64,000 nucleotides of DNA from Diplosphaera chodatii (Eukaryota > Chlorophyta > Trebouxiophyceae > Prasiolales > Stichococcaceae): positions 372,001 through 436,000 of the forward strand of contig JAALGY010000032.1 of the NCBI GenBank assembly GCA_032358165.1, in the 5' to 3' direction. Shown here in pieces: positions 28,543 through 40,019 of this stretch; position 1 is the first letter of the stretch, and every line of letters starts with the position of its first letter. Position numbers and translations under genes: made by a program. The notes beneath the pieces were generated by a model that searched no databases, had not been told where the DNA came from, and saw only the letters and a program-made list of their open reading frames with translations.

Positions 28543-31277
28543 ATGGCTACTTCAGCGGCCTTACATGGCAATCTGTTGCGCCCCAGGCGACCTATTCAGT
28601 CGCTGCACGTGTGTTGCGTGTCAAGAACAATCGGCAAGCGATGCGCACGCCGAGGTATCGTGGCGCTTGCGTACCCGAGCTCCAGGGCACAGCAGGATGA
28701 GACCAGTGCCGGGAGCGCTTCGGCGGTGGTTGAGCGGCTCGATCAGACCTGCCCACACCCACGCCCCGATGGCTACGTCACCGACACCACCCCTTTCAGC
28801 AGCGTCGATGCGTCTTTCAGTCCGGAGGCGCTGGAGTCAGCCGATGCAATCGACGAGGCGGATTTGCGCGCACGCATTGCGCAGATCTCGGCAGCGGAGG
28901 AGGATGACCAATCCAGCGGCGGCGGGGCGGCAGATCAGCCTGGCGGCATGAGCGCCTCGCTGAAGGGCATGCTGCTGCTGAACCTGGGCGCCGCGCTGTT
29001 CGGCTCAAACATGGTGAGACGCGCTGGCACACGTTGCATGTTATGCGCCCATTGTGCTGCCTACCGCACCAGCTGCAGACTATTGCGAGCACAATGTTGG
29101 TGCACTGCGCAGGTTGCCATCAAAGCTGCGGAGGACAGCATGTCATCTACGGCGCTCTCGGCCACGCGCTTCGGGTAAGCATTCGCTCCAGCTTACACCA
29201 TTGCTGCCTTTTGTAATCACCACTGTAACACATGTGTAGCCCAGTTCATAAGGGCCATGACGACTTGACGTCATCCTTACCTTCCTCCAGCATCGCCGCC
29301 CTGGCGTTTGCACCATACGTGTGGCGGGGGCTGAAGATCCCGCAGGTCCGCCGTAGCGCAGCGGAGCTGGCGCTGTGGCTCTTTGGCGGCTACACGGCGC
29401 AGGCCAGCGGCCTGGAGATGACCACAGCAGCGCGGGGCGCCTTCACAGGTGCTGAATCTTCAGACGGCCCGCTTTACGTGCTGAGGTTTCTTGCCTTACA
29501 GAGGATTTGCGAGGGTTTCTCACACAAAGATGTGACAGAGGAACCTCATACCAAGATGTGTTGAGTTGAGGGTTGCCACCCTCAATTATAGGTACTTTTA
29601 CGGTGGTGGCGGTGCCGCTGCTGGTGGGCCTGAGTGGTCGGAAAGTGAGTCTGGTGCACCAGGAAGCAGGGTTGTGTGTTGGCACTTGCATTGCAAGCAT
29701 AGCACGTTCTGCTTGTAATAGACGGCTCTGCTGCATGCCATTAGCAAAGAGACATGGTCAGCACGCCAGAGCTATGTCGACATGAGATGTAGAGTTGCAC
29801 TGGAAAAGGGTGGCTTGTGCGGTTGAGGCCATCAGGCACGTAGCCGATTTCCAGTCGAGTATGTCGTCTTTTGCAGGTGTCGTGGACCACCTGGGCGGCG
29901 GCGGTGACGGCGATGATTGGCGTGGGCATGTTGACCAGCAGCGGCGGCGACCCCACGTGAGCAACCTCGTGCTGATCGATGAGCTTGTTGGATGTTGGAT
30001 TCAGATTGCTTATGCCCTACCCTGTGCTGATGTCCGACTGTCGGGCGTGCCAATCAAGAGTAGAGAGGACGGTTTGAAATACAGTCTGGTGACCAGCGCT
30101 GATGCTGACACAAGTGATTGGACTGCAGGTGGGGCGACGCTCTGTGCATCGTCAGCGCCACGCTGTTCGGCGTGCACAAGTACCGATCCGAGATCGTCAC
30201 TGCTGAGGTGAGTTATATAAGCAGGCTGTCGCAAGCTGCAGTTTTCTCATACCTTGGGTCAGGGGGCTGAACCTGCTGACGCAGCGGCACCTGCGTGTTG
30301 CAAGTGGAAGGGCAGTGTATAGCATGGCCAGTATGGGAGCGAGCACCTGAAACCAGACACTAGATCGAGTCCTGTGCTACCCTGCAGGTGGAGGAGACAA
30401 CAGAGCTGATCGCTGTGCAGCTGGCGGGTCTGGCTGCTGCCTCTGCGCTGGTGTCGGCGCCGGAGATCCTCAGCACCTTCCAGGTAACCAGCATGCGATC
30501 TGTTCTCCCCACAGCAGCGTCCACTGGTAGAGCAGCCACGCCACCCATGCCAGGTATGAGCCTTGATCAGTTTACTTGCTATGCAGGAACATGGCTTTGC
30601 TGGCACATTCAGCAGCCTGCTGGACCTGCCGTGGCCAGAGCTGCTGTTCATGGGCCTCGGCACAACCGCCCTGACGCTGTGCGTCCTTCTCTGAACTCCA
30701 GTTTGGTCTATCTACGGTGCATCACCATACACAGATGTGTGCCTTCAGCCACCCCTTGCAGCGATGTACTAACGTAGCAGCTGTGCCTTGCATCAATTGT
30801 CCTGCCATGCTGCACAGGTGGATTGAGATGAATGCGCTCAAGGAGGTGTCCGCCCCTGTGGCCGCCATCATCTACTCTGCTGAGCCGCTGTGGGGTGCGG
30901 GCCTGGCGTGGGGCATCCTGGGCGAACGGTGCGCTTATGAACTGCACAATGTCTTGGCTCACTCAGCCGAGCGTGCAGCAGTGGAAGCTGTGCATCCGCT
31001 TCCGCTGCTGCACGCTAGCCTTTGCTCATGCTCCCTCAGCTGGCCGTGCTGCATGGCAGTGTATGCGCCGGTCGCGCTGACCGTTCCAGCTCGACGATCC
31101 CCACGAGGAAAATTTTCACATACCATGGTTTGACACAAGAGAAAGGTCCTGAGTTTTCTACGCAGGTGGGGTTCGCTGGGGTGGGCTGGGGCTGCGCTCA
31201 TCATTGCATCCAGCCTCGGCGCGCAGTTTGGCGGCGGCGGCACCGAGAAGGCGCCCAGGAAGCCCAAGGACGCCTAG
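28543..31277 (+). CDS. DMT-superfamily (EamA) transporter, probably plastid envelope
   Basis: Ten exons with consistent phases (28543-29013, 29113-29174, 29291-29448, 29592-29644, 29877-29956, 30129-30207, 30388-30483, 30587-30678, 30818-30928, 31166-31277) give 437 aa. Residues 1 to about 60 are Ser/Arg/Ala-rich with almost no acids (MATSAALHGNLLRPRRPIQS), typical of a chloroplast transit peptide. An acidic linker follows, then about ten hydrophobic segments in two EamA-like halves: GMLLLNLGAALFGSNM, AALAFAPYVW, FTVVAVPLLVGL, WTTWAAAVTAMIGVGML, ALCIVSATLFGVHKYRSE, AALTLWIEMNALKEVSAPVA, and LGWAGAALIIASSLGAQFGG near the end. It ends KAPRKPKDA and TAG. The substrate cannot be told from sequence; relatives carry small metabolites. 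The start is the only ATG that gives the full transit-like leader. Confidence 0.92.
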
Positions 31278-31945
31278 GCGCAGCACAGCAGCGTTGCAGC
31301 TGCTCAGCCAGCTGCAGCTTGAAGGACGGCGCACGCGGGCTGGCGGCCACAGGGTGGGCCAGCATGTCGGTGAACATGCCGTCCTTGCAGACATCATTCC
31401 GCAGCAGTGTGTGAGGCCTGAGAAGGCGAGCAGGCTGCATGTGGACCAGCCTTTCGGGCAGCAGGCAGCTCAGTGAGAGGAAGCAGCAAGTGCGAAGGGA
31501 GGCAAGATCAAGAGCGTGGCAGCCATGGGCATGGCTCCCAAATTTTGTGGACCTAAGCCGGGTGCGGATGCATACATCCCGCTGAGTGCGGCATCCAGCG
31601 GGCATTTTGGCATTACCAATTTTGTGCAAGCACCTTGACATGCGGGCTCGGATTGATTGTGTGCCTGGGATGAGCAACAGCAGTTTGTGGAGAATGCATT
31701 TTGATGATAGACTCGAGCAGCGTATGTGTGCGAGTGCCAATCAGTGCTAGATCGGGCATCAGTGTCAGATCGGCAGACAGTTTTGGCTGGAAAATTCATG
31801 TACTGGATGTATGCGAGTGTGCATGTGGTCGATTGCTTGTATAAAGGATCGTGTTGCATCGCGCATCACCTTGCAACAGGCAGCGCTGCACTCCAAAGCA
31901 ATCCTAGCAAGCGGCACATGCATTGTGACTGCTGGCTGTGCTTGG
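31278..31945. other. Convergent 3' region, transporter / eIF3h
   Basis: 668 bp between the facing stop codons at 31277 and 31946. It is AT-richer in its second half, with no supported coding sequence. It should contain both 3' UTRs. Confidence 0.5.
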
Positions 31946-34518
31946 TCATGTGCCCGCCGTCTGCTGCAGGCTGTTCAGCAGGAACAGCTTCTGCAGGCCC
32001 GCGCCGCCGATGCTGTTCACCGCGTCTGTGTACCTGCGCCCACAAAACAGAAGGGCGGTCAGCCACATGACAGTGGCAGCCCATTCCCCTTCATCCAAGC
32101 AGCACAGGCAAGCCCTTCTGTGGCCAACATCAGACTAGTTTGGTCTGCATAGCTGGAAGCCCTGCAGGTGACGAAACAATGAAGTTCAGGCAAGCAACAC
32201 AGGGGGGAGGACCAGGGTTTAGCACGCACGCGTCCATCTGGTTGGCCAGCAGCACGTTGTCCAGCTGACTGGGCTCCGGCAGCGGCTTGAACAGCCCCGG
32301 CTCCTCCTCGGGCAGCGGTTCCTCCCCTGCCGCCCGCCGCGCCGCGTTCTCCTGCAGTGATGTGCACACCCCCAACTTCACTTGTCGCTGAAGAACGGTT
32401 CAGCAGCCGGGCAACTGCAGCGGCTGCTGAGACTCCTGAGATGCTCGCAGTGCCAGTGCCACTGATGGCTGCAGAAGATGTGGTCCAGAGCTCTGGGGCT
32501 CCAGGCTCCGGACTGATGCCGATGTTCGGTACGGCGCTGTGGAAAGGGCGGAGCGCACCTGCCGCCGCTTCTGCAGCCAGGCGGCCTGCTGCTGCTGCTG
32601 GCGCGCGGCCGCGCGGTGGTAGAACGACACCTTCCCCGCCTCCGCCTGCACGTCGTCCAGCGAGTCCGACAGGAACTCGGCCGCGCGGCCCAGGGGCGGC
32701 GCCATCGCGAGGCCCAGCCGCTGGAAGTCGCCCTCCCCCGCTGCGCTGCCCGCCGGCGACACCTGCAGCAGGCGCGGCATGTGCTCAGTGCAAGAGGGTC
32801 GTCGCGGCTCATGACAAGGTCCAGCGCTGCAGAACCTGGGTGAAGCGCTCCTGTTAGGTAGCGCACCAGCCACTTGATGGCGAGAGGATAACATGCAGAA
32901 CGGCACAGGGCCTTTCCCTTCAAACTTGGAAATTCAAACTTGGAAGGCGGCATACTGTATGCTTATACACAGCTGACGCTTGTCTGAGGCTACAAGCATG
33001 AGCGCTGCAGCTGTCTCATTTTGAGTCGTGTGACTGGCCTCACCTGCGCCATGAGGGCGCAGACGAGGTTGGAGTTCTGCACCGACACCGGGATCTCCTC
33101 GAAGATGTCGGTCCAGCCGATGCCCGCGCCCTTGAGCTTGTCGGCGGTCAGCCCTGGGGCGCCCTTCCCCTTGTACAGCTCCATGAACCCGTCCTTCAGC
33201 TTGATGGCCTGCAGTTGCACGAGATCCTCTGTTACACCAGAACAACCAGGTTTGAAAAGTTGCGAGGGACCCTGCGTTTTGTTGCAAAGCAACCCGCAAC
33301 TCCACGCTTCATTGACAACAATGCACACACCAAGCATGTATCGTCGTCACTGAATGGCGCACCTGCAGCTTGCATGCAGTTGACAGTGACTATGTGTGCA
33401 GGCCTTGCTGCCATGTCATTCGGGTGCGCCAGGTCAAGGGAAGCATGGAGCAAGGAAGGCTTTGCGCAACGTGGTATGGTGCTGAGCATGCCAATGGTTC
33501 ACAGGCTTTGACCAGGAGTCTGTGGACGCACTCCTAAACCCTAACACCTTGAGCGCGGGGGTGCCGGAGGCGTAGCTGGCGGGGTCCACCACCAGGGCTA
33601 TGCACCGCTTGATGCTCTCCTGGTAGTTGATGAACGTCTCGATCAGCTCCACCGTCTGGAAGGAGCCCATCACCGTGGACTGGTACCTGCACCGCATGGC
33701 CAGCATGTCTGCCGCGAGATGCAGAACCGCTCTGAGCAGCAGGCACGTGGGCATGCCTGCAGCGATGAGCCGCCGAGGCTTGTCGCACCGGCGCATCCCC
33801 TCACACCACATGCTCTCCGCCTGCTTGGGCAAGCTTCACAGCGGCGCGGAATGTGGAGGGAGCGCACACCAGCCGACGGTGTTGTTGTCGGCGTTCACCT
33901 CCCGCAGGCACCGCATCATGTCCAGCTGGTACTCTGCTCCCACATCCGCTCCGCCCTCCTCCTCCGAGCCCCGACTCTGTCGCACCAGAAGGTACCATTT
34001 GATTACGACACAACTTGAGATGGCTGGCCCACCCAAGCACCTGGCCACTGTGACAGATGCAGCCCGGCCACTCGGAAGGGACTGTCAGTGTGTAGGCCCC
34101 TCACCGGGAACGGGAAGGAGTCTGTGACCTCCAGGGTGGAGCCGACATCCAGGCCCAGCAGCTGGCCAGTGACCAGGTTCGGCGCGCACTCCTGGCAGTG
34201 CTTCACGAGTTTGAGGATGACGTGGCCCTCCAGCTGCACCGCCCGCAGCCGGCTGTCCTTTGCCTGTCGCGAGTCAGGACACGCCAGTCAGTCGTGCCGC
34301 ATGAGAACGCACGACGACGGCGCTCAGATCTTGCCTGCCGCTCGTCTGGCTCGCAACGCAGCCCATCTGATGCTGCAGGTTGAGCGTGTCCAGATTAGCT
34401 TTGTCTTGTTGCTGCCCGGACCAGCGCAGTAAACGACTGGGGGAATGCAACGCTGCAGATGCACCTTTGCAGGCGCTGTTGTTGCTGCTGCAAAGTTCAT
34501 GGGCTCTTTGACGCCCAT
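31946..34518 (-). CDS. EIF3H: Translation initiation factor eIF3 subunit H
   Basis: MPN-domain subunit of the eIF3 complex, which supports 43S assembly and reinitiation. Eight exons (34518-34465, 34263-34105, 33976-33870, 33686-33548, 33208-33044, 32762-32559, 32351-32230, 32033-31946) total 345 aa, the usual size. Motifs: LEGHVILKLVKHCQE, LVTGQLLGLDVGSTLEVTDS and FPFP of the MPN fold, VNADNNTVGWYQST, GSFQTVELIETFINYQESIK, LKDGFMELY, WTDIFEEIPVSVQNSNLV, then the C-terminal helix QKRRQENAARRAAGEEPLPE and FKPLPEPSQLDNVLLANQMD. The MPN metal-binding (JAMM) HxH motif is absent, as expected for eIF3h. The start lies on a short 18-codon first exon, which is less certain than the rest. Confidence 0.97.
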
Positions 34519-34960
34519 GGCTGCAGGAATGTCACAGTGCGGTTTGCTGTCCTATGTTTGATCGGATGCTGCAGCAACCGATGCCCTTGTGGCTGTTGAC
34601 TTGCAACTGATGCAAGCTCTGAACGTGCAACCCAAGTCTTAAATAAGCAGCCAATGCGATGGCGCTTCCGTGCAGTACTTGTTCTACACGGTTTACATAC
34701 ACAATGCTTGATGTTCCTGATTGCGCACACTGGCGCTGCACTGGCGTGCACTGGCCGCCCCAAGCTGGATGCAGGCATGGAAGCTGGAAGCACTTCATGC
34801 ATGAGCTTGGCTGCCTTGGCATGCAGCACAGTTCTCTATCACCCTAGACTGTCCAGAAACCACACAAACACAGCGACATCACGCCTTCGTTGTGTACATC
34901 AGTTGGTACATGCATGGGTCTGCTGCGCAGCTCACAAACAGCACGAACGCTCATTCGAAC

Positions 34961-35332
34961 CTAGCTGCTGCTGCCGCCCTCATCCTCTCCAAAGCCTGCC
35001 TCGTGGTAGCTGGCAGGATACCCTCGCTGGTATTGGGCCATGTACTCCCGCCGGCCGGCCGACGCTCCGCCGCCTCCTCCATCATGCTGCTGACCTCCGT
35101 GCTGCTGCGCTTCATGCTGCTGCTGCGGCTGCTCTGCTTGCCCCTGAGCAGACGCCCCAGCTGCCTGACCATCGTCGAGCGTATCCACCGCCTCCGGCGC
35201 ACTGGCAACACCTGTCCTGACGCCCGCTGCAGCGTCCTGGCCATGCTGGACGCTGTCTGCGCCGCCAGCTCCAGTGATTGCAGCGCCAGCACCCCGCGAT
35301 GCGACATTGGCATCGGCAGGTTCTGGATCCAT
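34961..35332 (-). CDS. Hypothetical small disordered protein
   Basis: A single-exon frame of 123 codons starting at ATG 35332 (MDPEPADANVASRG) and ending TAG at 34961. It is Gly/Ala/Gln-rich with a QQQHEAQQHGGQQHDGG stretch, then a more structured end, REYMAQYQRGYPASYHEAGF, and an acidic EDEGGSSS tail. The frame is open upstream to 35638 but with poorer composition. No family is recognised. Its stop is 440 bp upstream of the eIF3h start on the same strand, so it is not part of eIF3h. Confidence 0.42.
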   Translation of the reverse strand: MDPEPADANVASRGAGAAITGAGGADSVQHGQDAAAGVRTGVASAPEAVDTLDDGQAAGASAQGQAEQPQQQHEAQQHGGQQHDGGGGGASAGRREYMAQYQRGYPASYHEAGFGEDEGGSSS

Positions 35333-36048
35333 GCCGCGTGATGCCGCACGCTTCGTTCGTTCACAAACGTTGAAGAGAGCCGATGGCTGCCAGCTCGCGG
35401 CACAATGTGCCGAGGCTGCTGCTGAGTGGACGGTGCAATGCTCCGCAATGGGCTGCGGCGCGGTCACAGACCAGAGCCTGCCGCACGACACCAACATGTC
35501 AGCACAGAAATCGAGCAGGTACACTGTTGTCCAAGTGTGAGGTGCGTACGACTCCGTCGGCAAGCGTACTCTGAGATTGCACATGGAGGACATGCGCACC
35601 TGAGCAATTGTCAGTGTTACCCAACGCCACGTGCACAACGGAGCTTATTATAGAAACATTGACACGGGCAGCAGTCTAGGCAGGAACGACACGCAGACAT
35701 GTGTGTGCAGCGAGCACACCGACATCGCAAAAGCTGAGAATAAGTCAGCTGAATGTAAGCCTAATCTAGCAGCAGGTGTGAAGAAGCTGGAAGCACAGAA
35801 TGAGTTTGTCCATTGTCGCCCGTCAATATGCAGACACGACAACCACTATACATGATACAGCAACATGGTGCAGCTGCTTCCTGATAGCTGGTGCCCTAAA
35901 AGCAGTTCCACTGAATTGGCGAACAACGGCTGAAGACCCTACATATATACAAACCTATACCATATGTATACACACATGACTTCAGCCGCCCTCCAACATA
36001 ATCCCTGTAGCTGTGAATGTGTGGCAGAGAGCAAGCTCCTGCTGCCTG
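35333..36048. other. No supported gene
   Basis: 716 bp between the start of the small ORF and the stop of the thioredoxin-like gene. It is AT-richer (for example about 35640-35990), with no conserved frame. It is likely promoter of the downstream ORF plus 3' UTR. Confidence 0.45.
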
Positions 36049-38230
36049 TCAGCCGGCGGCAAAGTAGGTGACGTTCTGGCACGTGTCCAGAATGCGGTCC
36101 ACCAGCTCCCGCTTCTCACTGAGCCCAGTGTAGCTGATCTTGCGCTCATCCAGGATCTGCTTGAGCTCCCGCACCTGCAACTCCAAGAAGTTGCTGGTAT
36201 GAAGCTACCATCAACCTGCATAATCATGCCAGCAGTTGCCATGGCACACATGTGCCAATTAGGCCACATGCGTGCATCAACGCTTCTGCTGTGCATGAGG
36301 CTAGCTGCATGCACGGACGCACTGGCTTTGCTAAGAGCTCCTCGGCGCTCGCTGTGATGCGTGGCAGCTCCCTGCGTTCAGGTTCTGCTGGCACCGTGAC
36401 CTGCATTCCAACATGCATCGATAGGCTGAGCAGTGGCCACTGTATATTGCCATACCATGTCGGATGCGGCTGTTGCCACCAAAGGGCCGAGTGCAGGCAC
36501 AGCTCGACCATAGCTGCTTGACGTTACTGTTAATGGTAGTTGCCAGCACATGCAGCTGACCATGCTTTGATCGTGCAAGCAATCCAGTGCTTAGCACGGC
36601 AACTTGAATGGCAGGGTCAGCTGAGCGGACGCTGAGTGGATCGTGCCAACAGTGTCAGCATTGAATGTCCAGTGTAGTGCAGCATGCCCTACCTCACGCA
36701 CAGCAGCCATGAAGGCCGGGTCAGCTGGGTGGCCGCTGAACGTGACGATGCCTGCCCGGTCCACCACCAGGCTGTGTGGGATGCCCGACACCCCCGCTGC
36801 CGCCATCAGCTCCTGGCCCACCCTGCAGCACGGGGCAGGTGCATGACATGAACACCTCTGTCGAACATATCCAGACAGCTGCCTGCAGTGGCGTTGGCAG
36901 CACGCATGACAGCAGCGCCTTGCAGGTTGGTGTAAGGCCAACTGATGTCTGTACAGCGCATCATACTGTGCCATGTTATGTGGAGGAGACCCTCACCGTT
37001 CACTAGCGGCAGCACGGTATGCCATCTTGTCGCCCTGGCTGGCAACAAACTGCTGCAGCTGCGGCGTCGCCGCCTCGATGCTGTACACACCCACGCCGAA
37101 TCACATTACATAAGCTTGCGAGAACCTCTGCTACAGACTGCCTGGTGCGGCAGTGCAGCGCCCTATACACCTGGCGTCACCTGATGCCGACAACCTCCAG
37201 GCCGCGGTGTGCAAACTCGCGCTGCATGCGTGACAGGTGCGGGAACACCTGGCGGCAGGGTCCGCACCTGCATGCTTATATGAGCGCAGATAAATCAGCC
37301 TAGCGCAGAACACAAAGCAGTCAGGCTCCCAATACCAGGCATGCAGAATGAGCTAAAATCGGCTGTGCGGACAGTCATAATATGCATGTTGCCAGGTAGC
37401 TGGCCTATCTTACCATGAAGCCCATAGCTCAACGACCGTTGGGTGGCCTGGCACTGGCACGTCTGTTGGGTCGCCCCGCAGCCACTGAAACTGGTCTGCA
37501 CGCCAGGGTGGTGCACCTCGTGAGCAGTGTACTACAGCATGTAGTAGTTTGGCAGCAGGCACCTTGATTTGACTGGATTACGTAGCGTTAGGCTTGTCTC
37601 CACTGACCTGCTGTGTTAGTAGGACACTGTTTGCCTACAAGCTGGGACGCCATTGAGCAGAGCAGCTGAGCAGCACAGCAGCAGTGTCGTTATGCACTGT
37701 CTCGATCTCAAACGCCACTCATTAACCACTGGCAACCACGGAACGTATAGTGCGGCTCACTTGGCTCCACTGATTACATACGATGCAGCATGCTAGAGCA
37801 AGATCGTGTCGCGCACGGGCGCATGCAACAGCGCGAGCCTTGCTGACTCTGTGACGCAAGGAACCACTTCGCAGCTCTTCAACAGAAGCCTATCTGTGCT
37901 AAGCAGGTTGAAAACAAGCGCAAGTCATGAACCAGAAGGAGAGATGATGCATGTGTGCATGGGCTCTGCATTTGTACCGGCGATGCCTTGGATGCCCTGC
38001 AGTGCTCAACCGAGCAGCGACATGCTGCTCAGCTTCACTTGATCACTTCAATTGCGCGACAGCAAATGTGTTTCAATTGTGCACAGCTATGAGGCAAATG
38101 CTGACTAACCTGTTCCGCGTAGTCGGCACCCCATGCGAACGCTGCTCGGTGTAGTTGCTTGCACGCACCGCCTCCCGCACCCGTATTTGCATCCTGTGCA
38201 GATGCAGCGGTGATTTTGACGATCACGCCA
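36049..38230 (-). CDS. Thioredoxin-like (TlpA/redoxin type) protein with a SAP-like C-terminal motif
   Basis: Well-supported exons on the minus strand: about 37493-37415 with FQWLRGDPTDVPVPGHPTVV and ELWAS; 37267-about 37190 (completing WCGPC, then RQVFPHLSRMQREFAHRGLE); 37082-about 37005 with IEAATPQLQQFVASQGDKMA; about 36827-36694 with AGVSGIPHSLVVDRAGIVTF; about 36402-36330; and the last exon about 36174-36049. The catalytic WCGPC, split by a phase-2 intron, and the cis-Pro motif GIPHS are the redoxin hallmarks, so disulfide exchange is expected. The tail reads VRELKQILDERKISYTGLSE then KRELVDRILDTCQ, a short SAP-like helical motif. A possible N-terminal exon (about 38230-38110, ending AWGADYAEQ) joins in phase 0, but no start codon was fixed. 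Location and partner are unknown. Confidence 0.82.
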
Positions 38231-38532
38231 TTTACCCGGGCGCAGATGGTAGGCGCACACAGCCACTTGGAAGCAGTTGAGCAGCAGCAGGTGGAGGTGA
38301 GTGGCTGCTCCGTGTGGCACACCTTGCTGGCGCACATGTGCCGCCAGCGTCAACATGGCTGCATTTGGCCATGTATACATGATGCAGCTGGACTCGTGCT
38401 ACCTTGCCGGGCTCTTGTAACACTTGGGTTCTTTCAAAAGCAGCAAGCCTGTGACATAAATGGAACAAGGCTGCACAACACGCCCACCTCGGGCAGATCA
38501 CACCTCCTAAACCTATTGCCAAAGCAGCGGCA

Positions 38533-39056
38533 TCAATAGGACCCCGTTGCCGGGAGCACGAGAGGGGAGCCCCTTGCACAGCTGCAGCTCAGTTCGAATC
38601 CGCCAGCGCCGGTGTTGCCAGCAGCCAGCCGGTGGTTTCTGCTGCCAATGACGGCGCCGCACTGCAGGCAGCGGGCTGTGATGGTGGCGTCGCCGCAGTC
38701 GCCGACGGCGTAGGTGTGGCCGTTGGGCAGCGGTTGGGGTGGCCATGCCACATCCAGCCCGGCGATGCCAGCCACGGACGGACGCGCTTGCAGCACCGCC
38801 TTCTGCTCTTGCTTTGTCACCTGGCATCTCTAATCAAGTCAGCTGCAGTGTGCAGACGGGGGCGGGGGTTCGCAAGCCTTGCCTCACGCTCCAGCAGCAG
38901 CTGCAGGGCATTGCAGGCCGCCGCTGCCGCCGCCGCCGCCTCGGCTTGAGTGGCATTTCCTAGCGCCTCCGCCAGCGCATCTGTCCTCCGCAGCCGTCGC
39001 CTTATGCCCTTGCTGCAGCAGGCCTGCTGTCGCTTGCTTAGGGCCCCAGCCAGGCA
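38533..39056 (-). pseudogene. Degenerate inverted partial copy of the ZNFX1-like gene 3' end (RZ finger)
   Basis: The minus strand encodes, in order, ALAEALGNATQAEAAAAAAA (about 39005-38915), LLLERE, an intron-like gap beginning GTGAGG, then TKQEQKAVLQA and PNGHTYAVGDCGDATITARC and LQCGAVIGSRNHRLAAGNT. These match, in the same order, the last two exons of the helicase at 54690-55334 (ALGDAAKQAEAAAAAAAC; EDEQKAVLQA; CPNGHIYVIGNCGGATVTAR; CLECGAIIGGANHRLAEGNT). By eye the RZ-coding DNA is about 80% identical. The first zinc-ligand Cys is lost: compensating indels make the Cys codon read as QPLPNGH. Frames are interrupted upstream (TGA near 39067). Retention of the intron position points to DNA duplication rather than retroposition. 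The open frame 38533-38820 could still be expressed as a short protein. Confidence 0.75.
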
Positions 39057-40019
39057 TCGGCCTCAGTTGCTGCGCCTGCGCAAGCAAACTTTGCACACAG
39101 AACCATTCAAGTCAGGGGTTACAAGCTGCAATGTGGTTGCACACCAGACATTTGGATACATTGACAGCAACAACAACAGCAGCGCCAGCCATGGCAGCAG
39201 TAGCAACGTGGACTCATTTCAGCAACAGCTCTGTCACTTTGCCAGCATGGCCTGCAAGGACACGCATCGATGGGCTCCAAGCCGATCACCGCAAGTTTTG
39301 TGGTGGGGCAGAATGTCACTGCTGCACTCCTCGCGGACTGCTTGCGTTTCCAGCTCTATCTCCATGTGCGGTGGCGACAATGACACATAGATCCATACCA
39401 CAACGACCGGTGGGTTGGGACAAGAGGCGTCCTGCGTGGAAACTGGTTGTTGCCCATCATGCTCCGCACACATGTCTGATACTAAATGCTGCACTTGATG
39501 CATGCTTTCTTTTGCATGGGAAGTAAAGGCAAAATATGGTAGCAGCAGGCGTCATGCAAGGGGATGCTGCCGCAGTCTGCAAACATTCACTTTGTATGAT
39601 CCTTTGCAGGAATATCAGAACATATATATGCTTGCTGGATGGCTCTGCCAATGACCTGTAGTTTCCGCCGACTTCCTTATTAGTAGTACCCTGGTCCAAA
39701 CCATGGTATTGACCCTTGCGTGCTGAGCACATACACTTGGTACGTAGCGATGACGGCCAAGATTGAACCTTTGCTCCGCACGCAGGTTGTCACCCTGTGG
39801 CACGCACGCACATCAGGCCCCGCACAAACATGCAACTCTGCTGATTTGCATAACTTACTGATAATGTGTTCAGAGCAAAGCATTGGGCATGCATGTATAT
39901 AATCAAGGCCGTGGCCAGAATATGCGGCGGAACCCGGAAGCCCAGGGCTGAACACACGATCGACCGGCGAGTGGCTGTGCATAATCGTGCAATAGTGAAA
40001 ACTGCACCGGCCTGAGGCC
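39057..40019. promoter_or_regulatory. Presumed 5' region of the ZNFX1-like gene
   Basis: Between the inverted RZ copy and the helicase ATG at 40020. Open frames are short and unconserved. By position it holds the helicase promoter and 5' UTR. I see no named element. Confidence 0.35.
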
